Positions 1 to 12,284 are shown, counted from the first letter of the stretch. The stretch is DNA of 57,500 nucleotides from Bigelowiella natans CCMP2755 (GCA_000320545.1 ADNK01003198.1:7501-65000); one strand, 5' to 3'. Translations and numbers: made by a program. The notes: generated by a model from the letters alone, not told the origin.

Positions 1-188
1 TTGTTCTACAATACCTGCCAACAAAGAAGATGCTCAGGCTGGTAGCGGAATATGACACCAACGGAGCGGTACTAGTAGTAGTAGTAGTAGTAGTAGTGAT
101 AATAGTAGCCATAAGAATTAAGTAGTAGAAACAGGAAGAAGTAAGAAAGGATGAAAGGAGTGCCGCATTCATCTCTTTATCTCGATTG

Positions 189-219
<31 letters not shown>

Positions 220-891
220 CTCTCTCTCTCTCTCTTGGTCTTTCTTTCATAGGTCTACTGCCTAAGCCCCTTTAACGGGAGACTGCTCATCAGCGTTAAT
301 AGTGTCGTAGAGCTTCTAGAATGGGAGAAATTTAACTCACCACGACGAAGACAAATAAGAGGGGTAGTAGTAATAGTAGTAGTAGAAGAAGAAGAAGAAG
401 TAGCAGTAGCAGTAGTGGCAGTGGCAATACATCTGGTAGAGTGCGGTGGGAAAGTGGTTGGGAGAATCGTTATCACCATCACCATCATAATCATCATCAT
501 CATCATCATCCTGATCATCATCTAAGCATTGTGCCTTCGTCGTTGCCTCCTAATACACATAGCACACTTCATCCATAAGAGTAGTAGTAGCGTCTCTTAC
601 TCAATAATGACACATCATCATTATCATCAGTCTTTACACAATTAATCATCCATCTATCCATCCATCCATCCATCCATCCATCCACTGTTTCAGGGATTCG
701 GATCATCATCAACGGCATCGACGTCATCATCATTCCGAGAAGGCAAGCTGAAGCGCATAGCTACTCATAGAGGCCACATCATAGCGATTCTTATTGCTAC
801 ACACGGTACTGACCATTGATTTATTGATCTATTGATCTATTGATCTATTTATGTACCATGCCGCAATTCAACCATCTACTACCCTTTCTCA

Positions 892-924
<33 letters not shown>

Positions 925-1713
925 CTTTCATCTGCAGCCTCCCTTCTTCTACTTCTTCTTCTTCTTTTACTGCTGCTGCTACCGCTGCTTAAAACTTCTC
1001 CTACTAGCCTATAACAATTAAGCCTCTATCGAGCGCCTCGTTCTTGTAGTCATTATTTGTTTCTCTTTTCTCTTCTTCTTCTTCTCTTCTTCCTCAAGGC
1101 GATTACTTCGTAGTTGGAGACTTGATGAAATCGGTGATGTTATTGATGTTCAAGGTAGTGTTGCAAAGCTTGCAAATCTATTGACTGCGGTCACGCTGTT
1201 TCCTCGTGTCATCTACCAGTCAACAAGAACAAACCCCACTATTATCCTCCCAATCATCTTTGCTGTACGAAGCGAAAACGATTTCACAACTTTTCATCTT
1301 ATCATTATCCACTGGGGTTTTTTTTCCCCCCCCCCCCCTCCCCCCCCCCCCCCTCTTCCAACCACCATCAGGAGGACTCGGGAACTATTGTGGAAGTAGC
1401 ACGTGAGTTTGGGAACAAATGGATGACAGCAGTAGATATGGTGGATGATAACGTGTACCTCGGCACGGACGACAACCTCAACTTATACAGCTGGAAGAGG
1501 AACATAGCTTCGGTGAACGAAGAGGAAAGACAGGCTCTACGGGTAGCAGGAAGCTTTCATCTGGGAGAGCTTGTTAACGCAATTCGAAGGGTCAGGATGA
1601 TGATGATGATGATGATGACGATGACGGAAGAGGGGGGGAGAGAAGGAGGCTAACGTAGGTCATAATCATGATGAGGGTGGTGACAAAGATGATGATGATG
1701 ATGATGAGAAATA

Positions 1714-1760
<47 letters not shown>

Positions 1761-2710
1761 TCACTCTCAGGGTTCTCTTGTGATGAAAGTACCCGAAGAT
1801 CATAAGAGCAGTAGTAGTAATAGTAACAGTAGTAGTGGTAGTAGCGCCAGGAGGGTTTCTCCTGGTGGTGGTGGTACTGCATATGCTGCTTTAGAATCAT
1901 CGTCTCCTAATCACTCATCACATCTCTTTGGAACCGTGAATGGGGTTATCGGAGTTGTAGCACCGGTAATAAAAGTAGATATAAATACATAAATAAATAA
2001 CTATTGGTGGCAGTAGCAGTAGCAGTTGTTACTGTTACCTTGGCTCATATAGCTGTGGTTGATAGTGTATAATATACATATATTATATGGTTCCAATGCG
2101 TTCATCTATCGCATGGAGAGACCTATTTGTTCCCCTTGCTGTTGTTTGTTGTTTGTTGTTGTTCATAACGAACATCTGAAAATAATCCAGATTAAGCGGA
2201 AGCAGTATCACTTTCTCAAAAACGTAGAACGTGCTTTGGCGCAAGTTGTGAAAGGGGTGTGTTCGCTGTTTAATAGAAATATCATCACCATCATCATCAT
2301 CATCATCATCATCATCACAAATAGATACAGATAGATATATCAGCAGTGGTAACTTTGTTGCTGCTCTTGTTGTTGTTGTTGTTGTTGTTGTCGGCCTATA
2401 TACTTTGAAAGTGTATTCAACTTTAGAGGATCTTTAGTCTTGGCCAATATTTTCATCCCGTAAATCATTCGATGTATGCGTATTACATTCTCCCAAACAG
2501 GTTGGAGGTTTAAGGCATAAAATGTTCAGAAGCCCTGTTTTGAGAAGTCAAGAGATGAAAATGGAAGAAAGCAAGAACTTCGTTGATGGGGATTTAGTTG
2601 AGAAGATACTCACATTGAACCAAGATGACATGGAGAAGATTTCGAAGATACTTAAGCAGCCTGTGGAGAGTATCATTCGTCAAGTAGAAGCGGCAGCTCG
2701 TGTTCACTGA
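1..2710 (+). CDS. DDB1: DNA damage-binding protein 1 (DDB1), C-terminal part, 8 exons, 5' truncated by the window edge
   Basis: DDB1 is the adaptor of CUL4 ubiquitin ligases and binds DCAF receptors through WD40-type beta-propellers in the nucleus. Exons read 1-68 (frame begins at base 3), 253-363, 694-805, 1099-1154, 1372-1590, 1771-1965, 2191-2256 and 2501-2710, with matching phases. They give about 344 of the roughly 1,100 residues expected. Family blocks are recognisable in order: FNGRLLISVN, GDYFVVGDLMKSV, NKWMTAVDMVDDN, FHLGELVNAIRR, LFGTVNGVIGV, VKGVGGLRH and FVDGDLVEKIL, then the helical C-terminal domain ending at TGA. These belong to the third propeller (BPC) and the C-terminal domain. 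A Ser/Asn-rich low-complexity insert from a repeat-like tract lies in exon 6 before LFGTVNG. Introns are loaded with TAG, TC, C and GAT repeats. I am sure of the family; individual splice sites are inferred. Confidence 0.93.
191..235. repeat. Poly-C plus (CT)n microsatellite in DDB1 intron
   Basis: About 26 consecutive C residues are followed by about nine CT units, just upstream of the acceptor at 251-252. It serves as an extreme polypyrimidine tract. A similar poly-C block lies at 1326-1353 before the acceptor at 1370-1371. Confidence 0.9.
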
Positions 2711-3782
2711 TAATGGCACGTGTCTATCCGATGAGGATTATTGCTTATTAATGTTCTGCTATCATAAAAACATCATGCAGCATGAGCATGCAATTCTTTT
2801 TGTGCGTGCGTATTTACAAGAATACTGTTATAAATTGTAGAGAGCCCGTATATGTAAATGCGTGGAATCTCTTGCTAAAACGTAGTCTGATGCTTGCAGG
2901 CATCGATCGGAATGCGCAGCAGCATCGTCATTAGTCCATATTTCCATAGTAATAGCGACTTGGCTAACATATGTGCTGCGTAGATTATGCATTAGCTCGA
3001 TCATACACGACGCGTATATACAAGCATCGTTTATCATGTAGCTAGTTTACAAGGCTACCGTACCGTCAAGCGCGTTGATTATATTAGTATTTTTTGCGGC
3101 TAGGATGAAATAGGCCACCAGCTAAATCTAGACATATATGTGGGAGAATGGGCCATTTTATAGATTGGCAATACTAGAATAGAAGCATACAGCATATATT
3201 GCATGTGAAATTACATATAGCCTTTATGCTTTGGCATGAACGACGTCACCATGGCCCACCGCCATGTACCATGACCACCACAAAGAGAAGTCTATTCGGA
3301 GAAGAATCGCGCACGATGGCGCGCTGTTACAATACTATTGCGATGCATCCGCAGTGGTCAGTCATTGTTAGCAGCTTTTCCGTACGGGTAACAACCGTCT
3401 GATGAACAGACTCTTGTGCATGAAAACTAATGTTATTTTTCACCATCGAGATTGGTGAGCCGCATCTCGAATATCCCATTCATCTGATAACATCGTTAGA
3501 TAAAGTGAAAAATAAAGTACGTTGGAATGCAATGAATTAGGACAAACTTGGCGCTCACGATACGAATATCAATATAGAGATATGCTGGCAATGTCGCCAT
3601 AGCAATCAAACGCATCGTTTCTGCCTCCCTGAGCTAATGAACTCAAGCTTATCCCTACCCATTTTAAAAGTTACTAGCCTAGTTTATTGATAATGATTAT
3701 ATATGTGTGCGTAGCATCCCCTCCCCCTCTTACTCTTCTCCCTCCATCCCCCCAAAACTATCGGTGTTCTCTCTCATCTTAC
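2711..3782. other. Convergent intergenic island between DDB1 and the dehydrogenase
   Basis: I see no supportable gene here. The stretch lies between two 3' ends and is enriched in GCATGC, TAGCTAG and GCATCGATCGG-type words, with few microsatellites. Small ORFs such as 3199-3402 show no family resemblance and no splice context. The 3' exon of the flanking dehydrogenase may extend into the high-coordinate end. Confidence 0.6.
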
Positions 3783-3958
3783 CTCGTTCAAATTCATCTG
3801 GCTCAGTATCATGAAGCAAAAAGTCGATAAATTTGGCCACTTTCTCTGAGCTCACGAGTTTGCCCTAATTAGTAAGTGGGAGGTATCTTAAAACGAAGGC
3901 GGCGTGCTGCTTCTCTCTCTGTCTCTTTCTCTATCTCATACTCTCTCCACCCTCCTCC

Positions 3959-4025
<67 letters not shown>

Positions 4026-6038
4026 AGGCGCGCGCGTTCCCTTACCTCTTCCTTGAGGTTTTTAAAAAATTGCACATTTTCGAAATCCTGAGCTGTACGC
4101 AGAGTTTGTTGCATTGGGGTGTCCACCACCCCTGGACGGATACTGCCAAAACGAGGAGGAAGAACAAGACGGGAAGAGCTGATAGGACTAGTAATAGTAG
4201 TAGTAGTAGTAGTAGAGGTAGTAGCAATAGGCAGCAGTATGAAGGGAAATTGGATTGTTGCTTGTGGATGTGATAAATTGGAAGAGGAGGAAGAAGAGAA
4301 GAAGGAAAACGAGGAGCATAATCATCATTGTCACATTCATCAACATATTCATCATTATCGTCATAATTACCTATCTTTTGAATCTGTACTCATATTATCC
4401 TGCCCAGATTCGCTCGTTACCGTTGTTTTTTCTTCCTTGAATACTTGGTACATCTGCAACATGACGACAGTGCAGGAGGGATGTTCATCAGAGAGGGTAG
4501 AAATGGGGGTGGAGATAGGTTTCGTTGTCATCGCAGATAATGAGAGATGGAGCTGTCTGTATTGACCCTATAACTGCTCGAGCTACATCTTTATACATAA
4601 AGGCGTGCGTGCGTGTGTGTGTGTGTGTGTGTGCGTTTGTAAGTGTGTGTATATGTGTGGTTTCTCCTTGTCGCATCCCTTCAAGGCCTTGTTCTATTTT
4701 TAACTACCATATGGAGTGCGGCCTTAGACATGCAGTATCCGCCCCAAGAATGGTACCTAATAACAGTGAGTTGTCGCGTTAGCTATTGTGAAGAGAGGGG
4801 GAAGAGGAGAACAAACAAACAATACAGTGTTCATTGGTCTTTCAAAAAGTCAAAAGGAGAACTATGACAGCAAGGGGTAAGTGAAGATAGGCAAATAGAG
4901 AAAGATACTCACGGTTTATGCGCCGCGCCGGACCCAACAAACAGCACCCTGGTGTGGTGCAGTATAACAAGATGATTGGCCACAATGATTAGATACGATT
5001 GAGGGTGAGGATAGAATAATACTTTTGCTTATATTGGGTGGAAAATGCTGATATTGTGACAATTTATTGTGTTTGGTGATATAAAGGAAGGATTATTCTC
5101 AATTTATTCATTCTTTAGACAAGTAAGAATAAACACGTGTGCGAAAGCACGGCATAGGCAGCAGAAATATATCGTAAAATCTACTAAGTGTACTACCTCG
5201 ACTCGTGATTAAGATGTGGAGAAGGGGGTGATAAGAGCTGCTGTGTAAGGAATAGCGGCCCTTCTACATTAATACGCATTATGCTTCTGCGTCGTTAAGG
5301 AAGAGGAAAATGAGCGAGATGAGAACTACAGTGAGACATTACGGAAAGGAAGAATGGTACTAGTTTCACTACTACACGTATATTTCGTCTTTATAATATA
5401 GTATGAATACCAAATCTCCCGAATAACGTACCGAAATGCTTCCAAATCAAGCTTCATAAGGGGGGTGATGGGTTCGATGACTCCAGCATTGTGAACAAGA
5501 TTTAACACCATGTCGTCTTTTTGGAAAGCAGTGAAATAAGAATTCATGAAAGAAGAATCACAAAGGATTCATATATAAATGGGGTATAGATTTCTTGATT
5601 TTCTCACTATAGCCACCATTGTTACCTTTGCCCAGAGTGTCAACGATTTTTTGCCTCCCGTCCTCAGATCCCACATCGGCTGGTACCACTCTCACATCAG
5701 GTGAGGAGGAGGAGGAGGAGGAGGAGGAGGAGGAGGAGGAGGAGGAGGAGGAGGAGGAGGAGGAGGAGGAAGCAGCTGCAAGGCACATCTCCCTGGTCTT
5801 ATCAAGCTGTGTTTCTCTCCGACCTACCAGGATGACATTTCGGCACGCCCGATTTCCACCAGCCTATTCGTGATCATTCATTCCATGCAATACACAGCAA
5901 ACATCCTCACAAAAAAAGAAACATTCTTATGATATGAACGAAATATGATCTTGAACAAACCAATTGAGTTGCAATGGCGCGCCCTATCCCTGAGCCCGCG
6001 CCCGTGATGATAGACCACGTCTTCTTCGCAGCGGCCAT
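3783..6038 (-). CDS. Classical short-chain dehydrogenase/reductase (SDR), at least 9 exons
   Basis: This is an NAD(P)-dependent oxidoreductase; the substrate cannot be told from sequence. Exons run 6038-5961, 5863-5626, 5516-5432, 5286-5197, 4948-4913, 4756-4708, 4453-4371, 4142-4046 and 3864-3783, all with matching phases. Motifs in order: MAAAKKTWSIITGAGSGIGR (TGxxxGIG cofactor loop), NVILVGRRE, VHNAGVIEP (NAG motif), FVGSGAA with the catalytic Ser region, YCMSK (YxxxK catalytic Tyr and Lys), and IRPGVVDTPMQ. The NAGVIEP and RPGVVDTPM blocks recall the sepiapterin/benzil-reductase-like SDRs, but I would not go further. Exon 2 contains a (TCC)n tract coding a run of more than 20 serines. The last codons are ambiguous: after base 3783 either a two-codon exon ending in TAG near 3715 or a longer one near 3600 is possible. 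The start is the ATG directly before the Rossmann fold. Confidence 0.88.
3963..4026. repeat. Compound (CT)n(CA)n microsatellite in SDR intron
   Basis: About 19 CT units run directly into about 13 CA units, immediately downstream (minus-strand sense) of the donor at 4045-4044. Read on the coding strand this is a (TG)n(AG)n tract near the 5' splice site. Confidence 0.92.
5702..5771. repeat. (GGA)n microsatellite coding poly-Ser inside an SDR exon
   Basis: About 23 uninterrupted GGA/GAG triplets lie inside exon 2 of the dehydrogenase and read as TCC serine codons on the minus strand. The reading frame stays open on both sides, between the NVILVGRRE strand and the VRVVPADV strand of the Rossmann fold. 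Confidence 0.92.
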
Positions 6039-6739
6039 GTGAGATGTCCCTTCTGCTTTCTGGACGAGACGATGCCTAAGTGCCCCTTGTTTTCTCTGTC
6101 AATTTTTGTTGGAAATATGGGGCAAAGTGTGTGTGCGACAACGGCAATCCTCGAAAATTGATAAGTAGTGTTCCTAAACCTGCGTGCCTTTCTTTCTTCC
6201 TGGTACATGTACGACGAACTGCCTGGTCTTCAAACTGTTTTGCAAGCAAAGGACAGAATTTGAGGACGAATGGATTATGGATGACTTTCGGTGAAATGAA
6301 TACAAAATTCATGCAAGATCATGTGCAACAAAAAACGCGGACAAAATTGGCAAAACCAGGACAAAACATTTCGAAGACAAGGCAAATTCAGAAACGGTTT
6401 CTAGGGTTATTACCTCACAAAGCCGAAATCAGGAACAATAATGTTATGGCACTACATGTATCGCTTATGACACTCCGGACAGAACAACTGACCCCGGGAT
6501 TTTTGTCCTAGATCGATCTAAATGGGACATGAAATCACAGGTGACGGCAGCGACTACCGAGCGACATGAAATATATGAGATTATCACGCTGAAAGAACCA
6601 GACGCCAGACGCACACTGACTCTGCAAAAAATAAGTTTCAATGCGGGTCGTGCATCACGAGCAGCAGTTCTTTCTTCTTTTTCTGTTCATCATCATTGTT
6701 CATTGTTCATTGCTTCAGTTTGTAGCTTTGCGATTAAAA
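6039..6739. promoter_or_regulatory. Divergent spacer between the SDR and GIY-YIG genes
   Basis: This spacer of about 700 bp must hold both 5' regions. A 143-codon open frame (6080-6511, +) has no recognisable domain and overlaps the presumed dehydrogenase promoter, so I do not call it a gene. No TATA box or other clear element stands out. Confidence 0.4.
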
Positions 6740-7642
6740 ATGCCTTATTACACAAAATATGGAGACCTAATTCGAGATCCTGAAGCATACGCAGAAACAG
6801 GCGCTCCAATGCACAAAAACTATGATTCCAAAAACACAAATGCAAAAACACACATTTACAGAATCAATTGTGAAGATGGGAAAAAATACATCGGCAAAAC
6901 AAATAACATAGATAGAAGAATGCAACAGCATGCTAATGGTAATGGTGCTAAGGTGACACAAAAATTCAAACCAAACTCTTACCAAATAATTGATGAGGTT
7001 CCAGGATATTTTTCAAACAGAGCAGAACAGTATCACACAGATGAAAACATACTGAAATATGGATATCAAAATGTACGAGGAGGAAAATATACTAACTCAA
7101 AAACATTACATAGAAATAATTATAAATCTAGTAATCAATACCATAGCGAAGCATCGGATGATGAAGAAAGTGTCGGCAGTCATCGTCGTCAGCTTCGTCC
7201 AGATCATCATCGCCGTCCTCCTCCTCGGCGTCCATCCCTTCCCCGTCGTCATCCCCGCCCCCCATGTCCTCGATCATCAGCTCTCCGCCAAGGAGTCCGG
7301 AGAGGAGCAGCATCCAGCCGAAACAAGAGGAAAGATGGTGAAGAAGATGGTAGTGAGGATTCAGATGAAGAAGGCGCGGACGATAGCGAAGATGATGAAG
7401 AAAGTGCGGTCGGTAATGAAGAAGATGGTTGTGAGGATTCAGATGAAGAAGGCGCGGACGATAGCGAAGATGATGAAGAAAGTGCGGTCGGTAATGAAGA
7501 AGATGGTTGTGAGGATTCAGATGAAGAAGGCGCGGACGATAGCGAAGATGATGAAGAAAGTGCGGTCGGTAATGAAGAAGATGGTTGTGAGGATTCAGAT
7601 GAAGAAGGCGCGGACGATGGCGAAGATGATTACAATTGTTAA
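6740..7642 (+). CDS. GIY-YIG domain protein of giant-virus type with acidic repeat tail
   Basis: This is an intronless ORF. The GIY-YIG nuclease fold is visible near residues 30-120: HIY, then KYIGKT after about ten residues, then the conserved Arg region NIDRRMQQH, then AKVTQKFKP, AEQYHTDEN and VRGGKYTNSKTL. In my knowledge, proteins with this MPYYTKYG...GGKYTNSKTL layout are typical of nucleocytoplasmic large DNA viruses and their hosts. GIY-YIG enzymes cut DNA using the Tyr, Arg and a Glu; catalytic competence here is unproven. The C-terminal half is a Pro/Arg-rich linker and then an Asp/Glu-rich tail made of 26-residue tandem repeats. I start at ATG 6740 because the 33 upstream in-frame residues are hydrophobic and look untranslated. 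No introns and none of the local TAG/GAT microsatellites interrupt it, which fits transfer from a virus. Confidence 0.75.
   Translation: MPYYTKYGDLIRDPEAYAETGAPMHKNYDSKNTNAKTHIYRINCEDGKKYIGKTNNIDRRMQQHANGNGAKVTQKFKPNSYQIIDEVPGYFSNRAEQYHTDENILKYGYQNVRGGKYTNSKTLHRNNYKSSNQYHSEASDDEESVGSHRRQLRPDHHRRPPPRRPSLPRRHPRPPCPRSSALRQGVRRGAASSRNKRKDGEEDGSEDSDEEGADDSEDDEESAVGNEEDGCEDSDEEGADDSEDDEESAVGNEEDGCEDSDEEGADDSEDDEESAVGNEEDGCEDSDEEGADDGEDDYNC
7345..7625 (+). repeat. 78-bp in-frame tandem repeat coding an acidic tail
   Basis: About 3.6 nearly identical 78-bp units each encode 26 residues (core DSDEEGADDSEDDEESAVGN). The unit is a multiple of three, so copy changes keep the frame. The last copy is truncated (EEGADDGEDD) just before the stop. 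Near identity of copies implies recent expansion or conversion. Confidence 0.93.
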
Positions 7643-9609
7643 TTCAGTTACTAAAAACAAAAAAGAATGTTTCGTCAATGATTTTTTTTTAAACAAAGAA
7701 AAATGTTTCGTCAATGATTTTTTTCTATTTTTACTCACATGGCAAATTGTTCAAAACGTCCTCTCCAAATTGGATTGCATGCATGTCAAACGGATGCAAT
7801 AAAGTGATCATTTTTTTTCAACAGACGATTGCATGCACATGAGACGGATGCAATGAAGTGATTGAATCTTTTCAATGGTCATCCCATGATGTAGCTCCAG
7901 AGCCATCTAGCCATGCAAAGCAGCAGCCACAGCGCTCACATTGCATCCATTTGTCTCTCATCCATTGCACGTTTCATGCATTCAAATGAAGCATCTGCAT
8001 CCGATCGTCGATGTCGTGCAGCAGTTCTTGCCTCTCATGTGCACATGCTGCATGGACACGTTTCTTTTGTGCATGCAGCATGCCAGCATGCGTGACATGC
8101 ACGAAGCGAAAAACTCGTGTGCACCGAACAAACAGCATGATCCATCCGATGCATGCAAGTGCCATGGATGATGGACACAGCTAGCACAACTGCATCAATC
8201 CCGGTGACGAGTGGGTTTTGAACAAACTGTGCTTTGCGCGTGCGGCCTGGCGCGCTCAATCGTTGCAATTGGACATTGGAAGCACACTGGAGACTGTTTG
8301 AGGTTCAAATTTGATTTTTTTTTCGAATTTCAGCTTGAAAATCTCACTTTTCAACGCCTGCCAGCGGGCGAAAATTGAAAAATTCTTGCCACTTTTGAAC
8401 ACGCTGGCGCATTTGCATTTGCGTGCCACAAGTTTTGCAAGCTGATGAGGGTGTGTACACACTGGCTTCATGGACGTGCGAAGTTTCAGCACACGCACGC
8501 AAAAAGCACACACCTGGGCGCACACAAACGCAAACGTGCACTCAATGACTCTCAACCAAAAATTCATGCCATTCGTTGCACACTTGATGCAGTTGTGAGA
8601 CAGCAATCTAGCAATGTGATGCACACATTGCATGCACGACGCAACCCATGCACAAGTCCGTCAAACCTGGTGACGACGGGGTTGTGAACAGTGCAGCGCT
8701 TTGCGACGCGCTTTGAAGCAGCAGGCAGTTGCAGTCAGTCAAAGAAAAGTCATCAGAACTTGTCCGATGGTCAAACCTGAAAAAATGACCGAAGTGTTGA
8801 CCAAAAAGTCCATTTTCAAGGCCTCAAAGTGTGAAAATTCACACCCGTTGTGCAGCGGATGCACGCTGCGCGTTTGTTCTCTGCCACATTTTGAATGCTT
8901 TTGCGTGTGCGTTTGACCAAGTGTGATGTGCACGAAAAATTTCAAAGAAATGCGAGCAAATCCAACGTCCATTGCATCACATGACGCGCTTGCTAGCTTG
9001 GTCGCGCGCAAAATCTTCCAAATGCACGTTCTGGCGATTCGTTGCAGGTTTGACGGACTTGTGTGTGGAGTTGTGTCGGAGCACTGGATCGGTCAAATGC
9101 GCTGCATGGCATCATCGACGTGAAAACAATGTGCGTTCAGTGCGCATTGATTTGCAGAGCCATTGCAAATTCAGACGCATGCGCGCGGCTACGAATTCAC
9201 TTGTGCTGTGCCTGTACGTAGCTCATGTACTCACGAGAGCTCTCTAGCTCTGAAGATGCGCACTCGATCTAGAAACCATTGACCTCAGATCCCAAATGCT
9301 AGCAATGCTAGAATGGCTGCACACAACCAGACTATGCCTGCATGCCACTCTGTCAAAGCCATTTTGTCACTTACACGCAAATAATGCACAAACGTAGATC
9401 CCTAAATGTCGCAAGCCACACGACACGTGCGCGAGCATGCGCCTAAATTCTAGAATTTGCGTGCACTCTTATGGTAGAAAAGGAAATGGGTGCATACATG
9501 TCTACACGTGCCTCAAAATTAAGTAGAAGGAAGCATATCGCTTGATTAAAATTTATTACTTGGGAATCTTCTAATTGGGTAAGGCTGGCCGCAGTTATTG
9601 CGATTTAGG
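7643..9609. other. Convergent intergenic island, GCATGC-rich
   Basis: This stretch of about 2 kb lies between two 3' ends and I see no supportable gene in it. It begins with two copies of a short block containing TGTTTCGTCAATGATTTTTT (about 7660-7730). After that it is dominated by GCATGC, TGCATG, GCGTGC and TGCACA words, with almost no triplet microsatellites. Two diverged copies of a roughly 40-bp block (8201-8240 and 8666-8705) share CCNGGTGACGA and GCTTTGCG. Confidence 0.6.
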
Positions 9610-12183
9610 TTATGCCAAATAGTTATCATTTTCATCCTCCTCCTCATCCTCAGGGCAAATAGTATGATTACCTCCACGTCGATGTTGAAGAACTGATTGG
9701 AGCTCTGTCATCAATTCAAACGAAATCTCCAAACTAAATTATCACATAGCAAACGATTAATAACTTTTGAAAAATACGACACAAGCTCAAAAAATGCTAT
9801 TGCAACCTGCTATCATCATATTCAGAAGCTTTAGTGACATTCTTTGTGCTTTTAATATCCTTCTGCGAAATCTCACAGTCTTTATTGTCGTCGTTGCTCG
9901 ATTCTTCGTCAGATATTGAGAACTGACCCTCTCCTATCCCCTCAAGGACATTGCCTGTATCTTCGTTCTGTCGAAGTACAACACCAATAATTTCCAATGA
10001 TGATGATGTTGTTTATGATAATGATTACAGATATGCTAATAAAAAAGAAAAAGAAATAATCCACTATACTATTAAGTTGATGCGTCATATTTTTACTCAG
10101 CCAGATTCAATGGTATCTTCACGTGAGCATACCTCATCCTCTTTCTGTTTACGACGGAAAGCGATAGCCTACATTGTTACATAGATCACACCATTAGAAA
10201 CCGTTAGATACTGTTATGATAACGACTGATTGGAGAAGAGGAGGAGAGGAGGAGGAGGAGGAGGAGGAGGAGGAGGAGGATAAAGGCATGGCTCCGAGAA
10301 TGAGTGAGTGCAACCTTATATTATATGTGTACGACTGCTACTTCTTCTTCTACTACTACTACTACTACTACTACTACTATCTATAACATATTTGTTGATC
10401 TCCCTCTATCTCCTAAGTGGAGAACTAAAGAACTATACCATATCACTATTCAGACAAAGAAAGAAAGATCAAGACCCATATATTGGGTTCCTTTCCTTAT
10501 TCTCCCTCCTCCTTCCTCCTACTCATCACATCGCCTACTACGACATGACACCTGTTTAATATCCATGTTTGCAACTGCAGATGCGAATTTAGTAGCCTTA
10601 GCAGCATCATCATGGGCTGTGGTTGGCAGTGCCATGGTAGTTTCTTTGGCCCCTTTCGAGTCTTTACCACCATCTTCAATTGATGATTATGATAACAGAA
10701 CATCATAAGGCGCTGTTCCCAGTATCATATCATTTGATATGATATGATACTAACAGTCATTGATAGATAAGTTATACATAATAATCATCATTATCATCAT
10801 CATTATCATCATCATTATCATCATCATCATCATCATCAAAGCTTCTAAAAGTAGTACGACTACTACGACTACCGTCTTTCGGATTTTTCGTGTTTTTATT
10901 GCTTATGATGGCCTTTTCGAGGGTAGACTTTGCAGAATACAGAACAAAAACAACAACAACAACAAAAACAAAAACAAAGAGACGACATACATCAAGATAC
11001 ATCAGAGAGATTTTACACACGCACACGCACACACACTCACATAAACATGAACATGGACATCGACAACTACGCATTCTATCTTCAGCGTCAACTACTCGGC
11101 TAAGTACCGTGAAATATAACGACATGAACGTGTAATATGATAGCAGTTAGCTTCACCAATGCATACTACTACTGCTACTACTTCTACTACTTCAAAGATG
11201 CGAAATGCATATCTATTGAGATCAAGATAAATTATTAAGTTTGGATGTATGCATAGCCATCATTATCTTTGAATAATTTGAAGAACAAATGCCATCCCAG
11301 TCATTACCATCTTCATTGCATTGCTGATGCTTTCATCTATCAGCATAAGAGAGAAATAACTCACTCGCTCACCTTAGATCTTAGCAATAGTTGTTTGGAA
11401 GCATCAATGACCTTTCGATTCACAACAATAGGAGAGGCAATACGTTGATCAGGGTTGGGGGTATTACAACGATAACGTCAAACAATAAGCGCGTGTTTCT
11501 TTCTTCATTTGCGAGTCGTCACTACCGATATCATATACTGAAGTTCAATGAGAGTTGCTTTAGCGGCTGCTTCTTCATCTTGCTCCTTTTCATCATTTTC
11601 GTCGTATTTATCATCATTATCAAGGAGGGTCTGTCTTTCTTGATTGCCAGCAGCATTTTCTTTGTTTTTCTTATTTTCTTTCATTTCTTCATTTTTGTTG
11701 TACTTTTTCTCCTCCTTGCTGCACGCATCATTAATTCTCTCTCTGTGTTGTTGTTGCAGTTGTTTTTGCAACATGTTGGCTTTTTGGCTTTGATCGTCGG
11801 TACAATTCTCTCTTCCTACATCTCGTTGCAAGGATGGTGATGGTGATGGTGATGGTGATGGTGATGGTGATGATGACATGGCTCCTGCATTCTTTTTGGT
11901 TGGAATACTCGACGATAATACGACATTGCTACTGCTGGTCGTGGTGGTGGTGGAAGAAGAAGATGAAGAAGAAAAAGTATTATTTGTTATAATATCCCTT
12001 TGTTCTCTCGTCAAGCTTTCCTTCCTTTGTTGGTCCCCCCCTTGACTTTCAGTCTCTAATTTATGAAAGAAGGCTTCCAAACGAGTAAGGACACTTATGC
12101 AATAGCCTTCAATGACACCTGAGTGAAGATGATGATGCGATCATTCAGATGGCTGTCGCAATGAGGAGACAGCGAGTCAGCGA

Positions 12184-12233
<50 letters not shown>

Positions 12234-12237
12234 TGGC

Positions 12238-12284
<47 letters not shown>

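Noticed and set aside
6080-6511. 143-codon open frame on the plus strand between the dehydrogenase and GIY-YIG genes
   Set aside because: It shows no domain, overlaps the dehydrogenase promoter and start region in antisense, and has composition like the neighbouring spacer.
7059-7802. 247-codon frame overlapping the GIY-YIG gene in another frame
   Set aside because: It is a shadow of the acidic repeat: shifting GAA/GAT repeats by one base gives open KMV/KKM-rich frames. The nuclease motifs are in the other frame.
11391-11840. 149-codon hydrophobic frame on the plus strand
   Set aside because: It is the antisense of the low-complexity Ser/Gln/Glu exon of the 493-residue gene. Phe/Leu/Ile-rich antisense frames are expected from such sequence.
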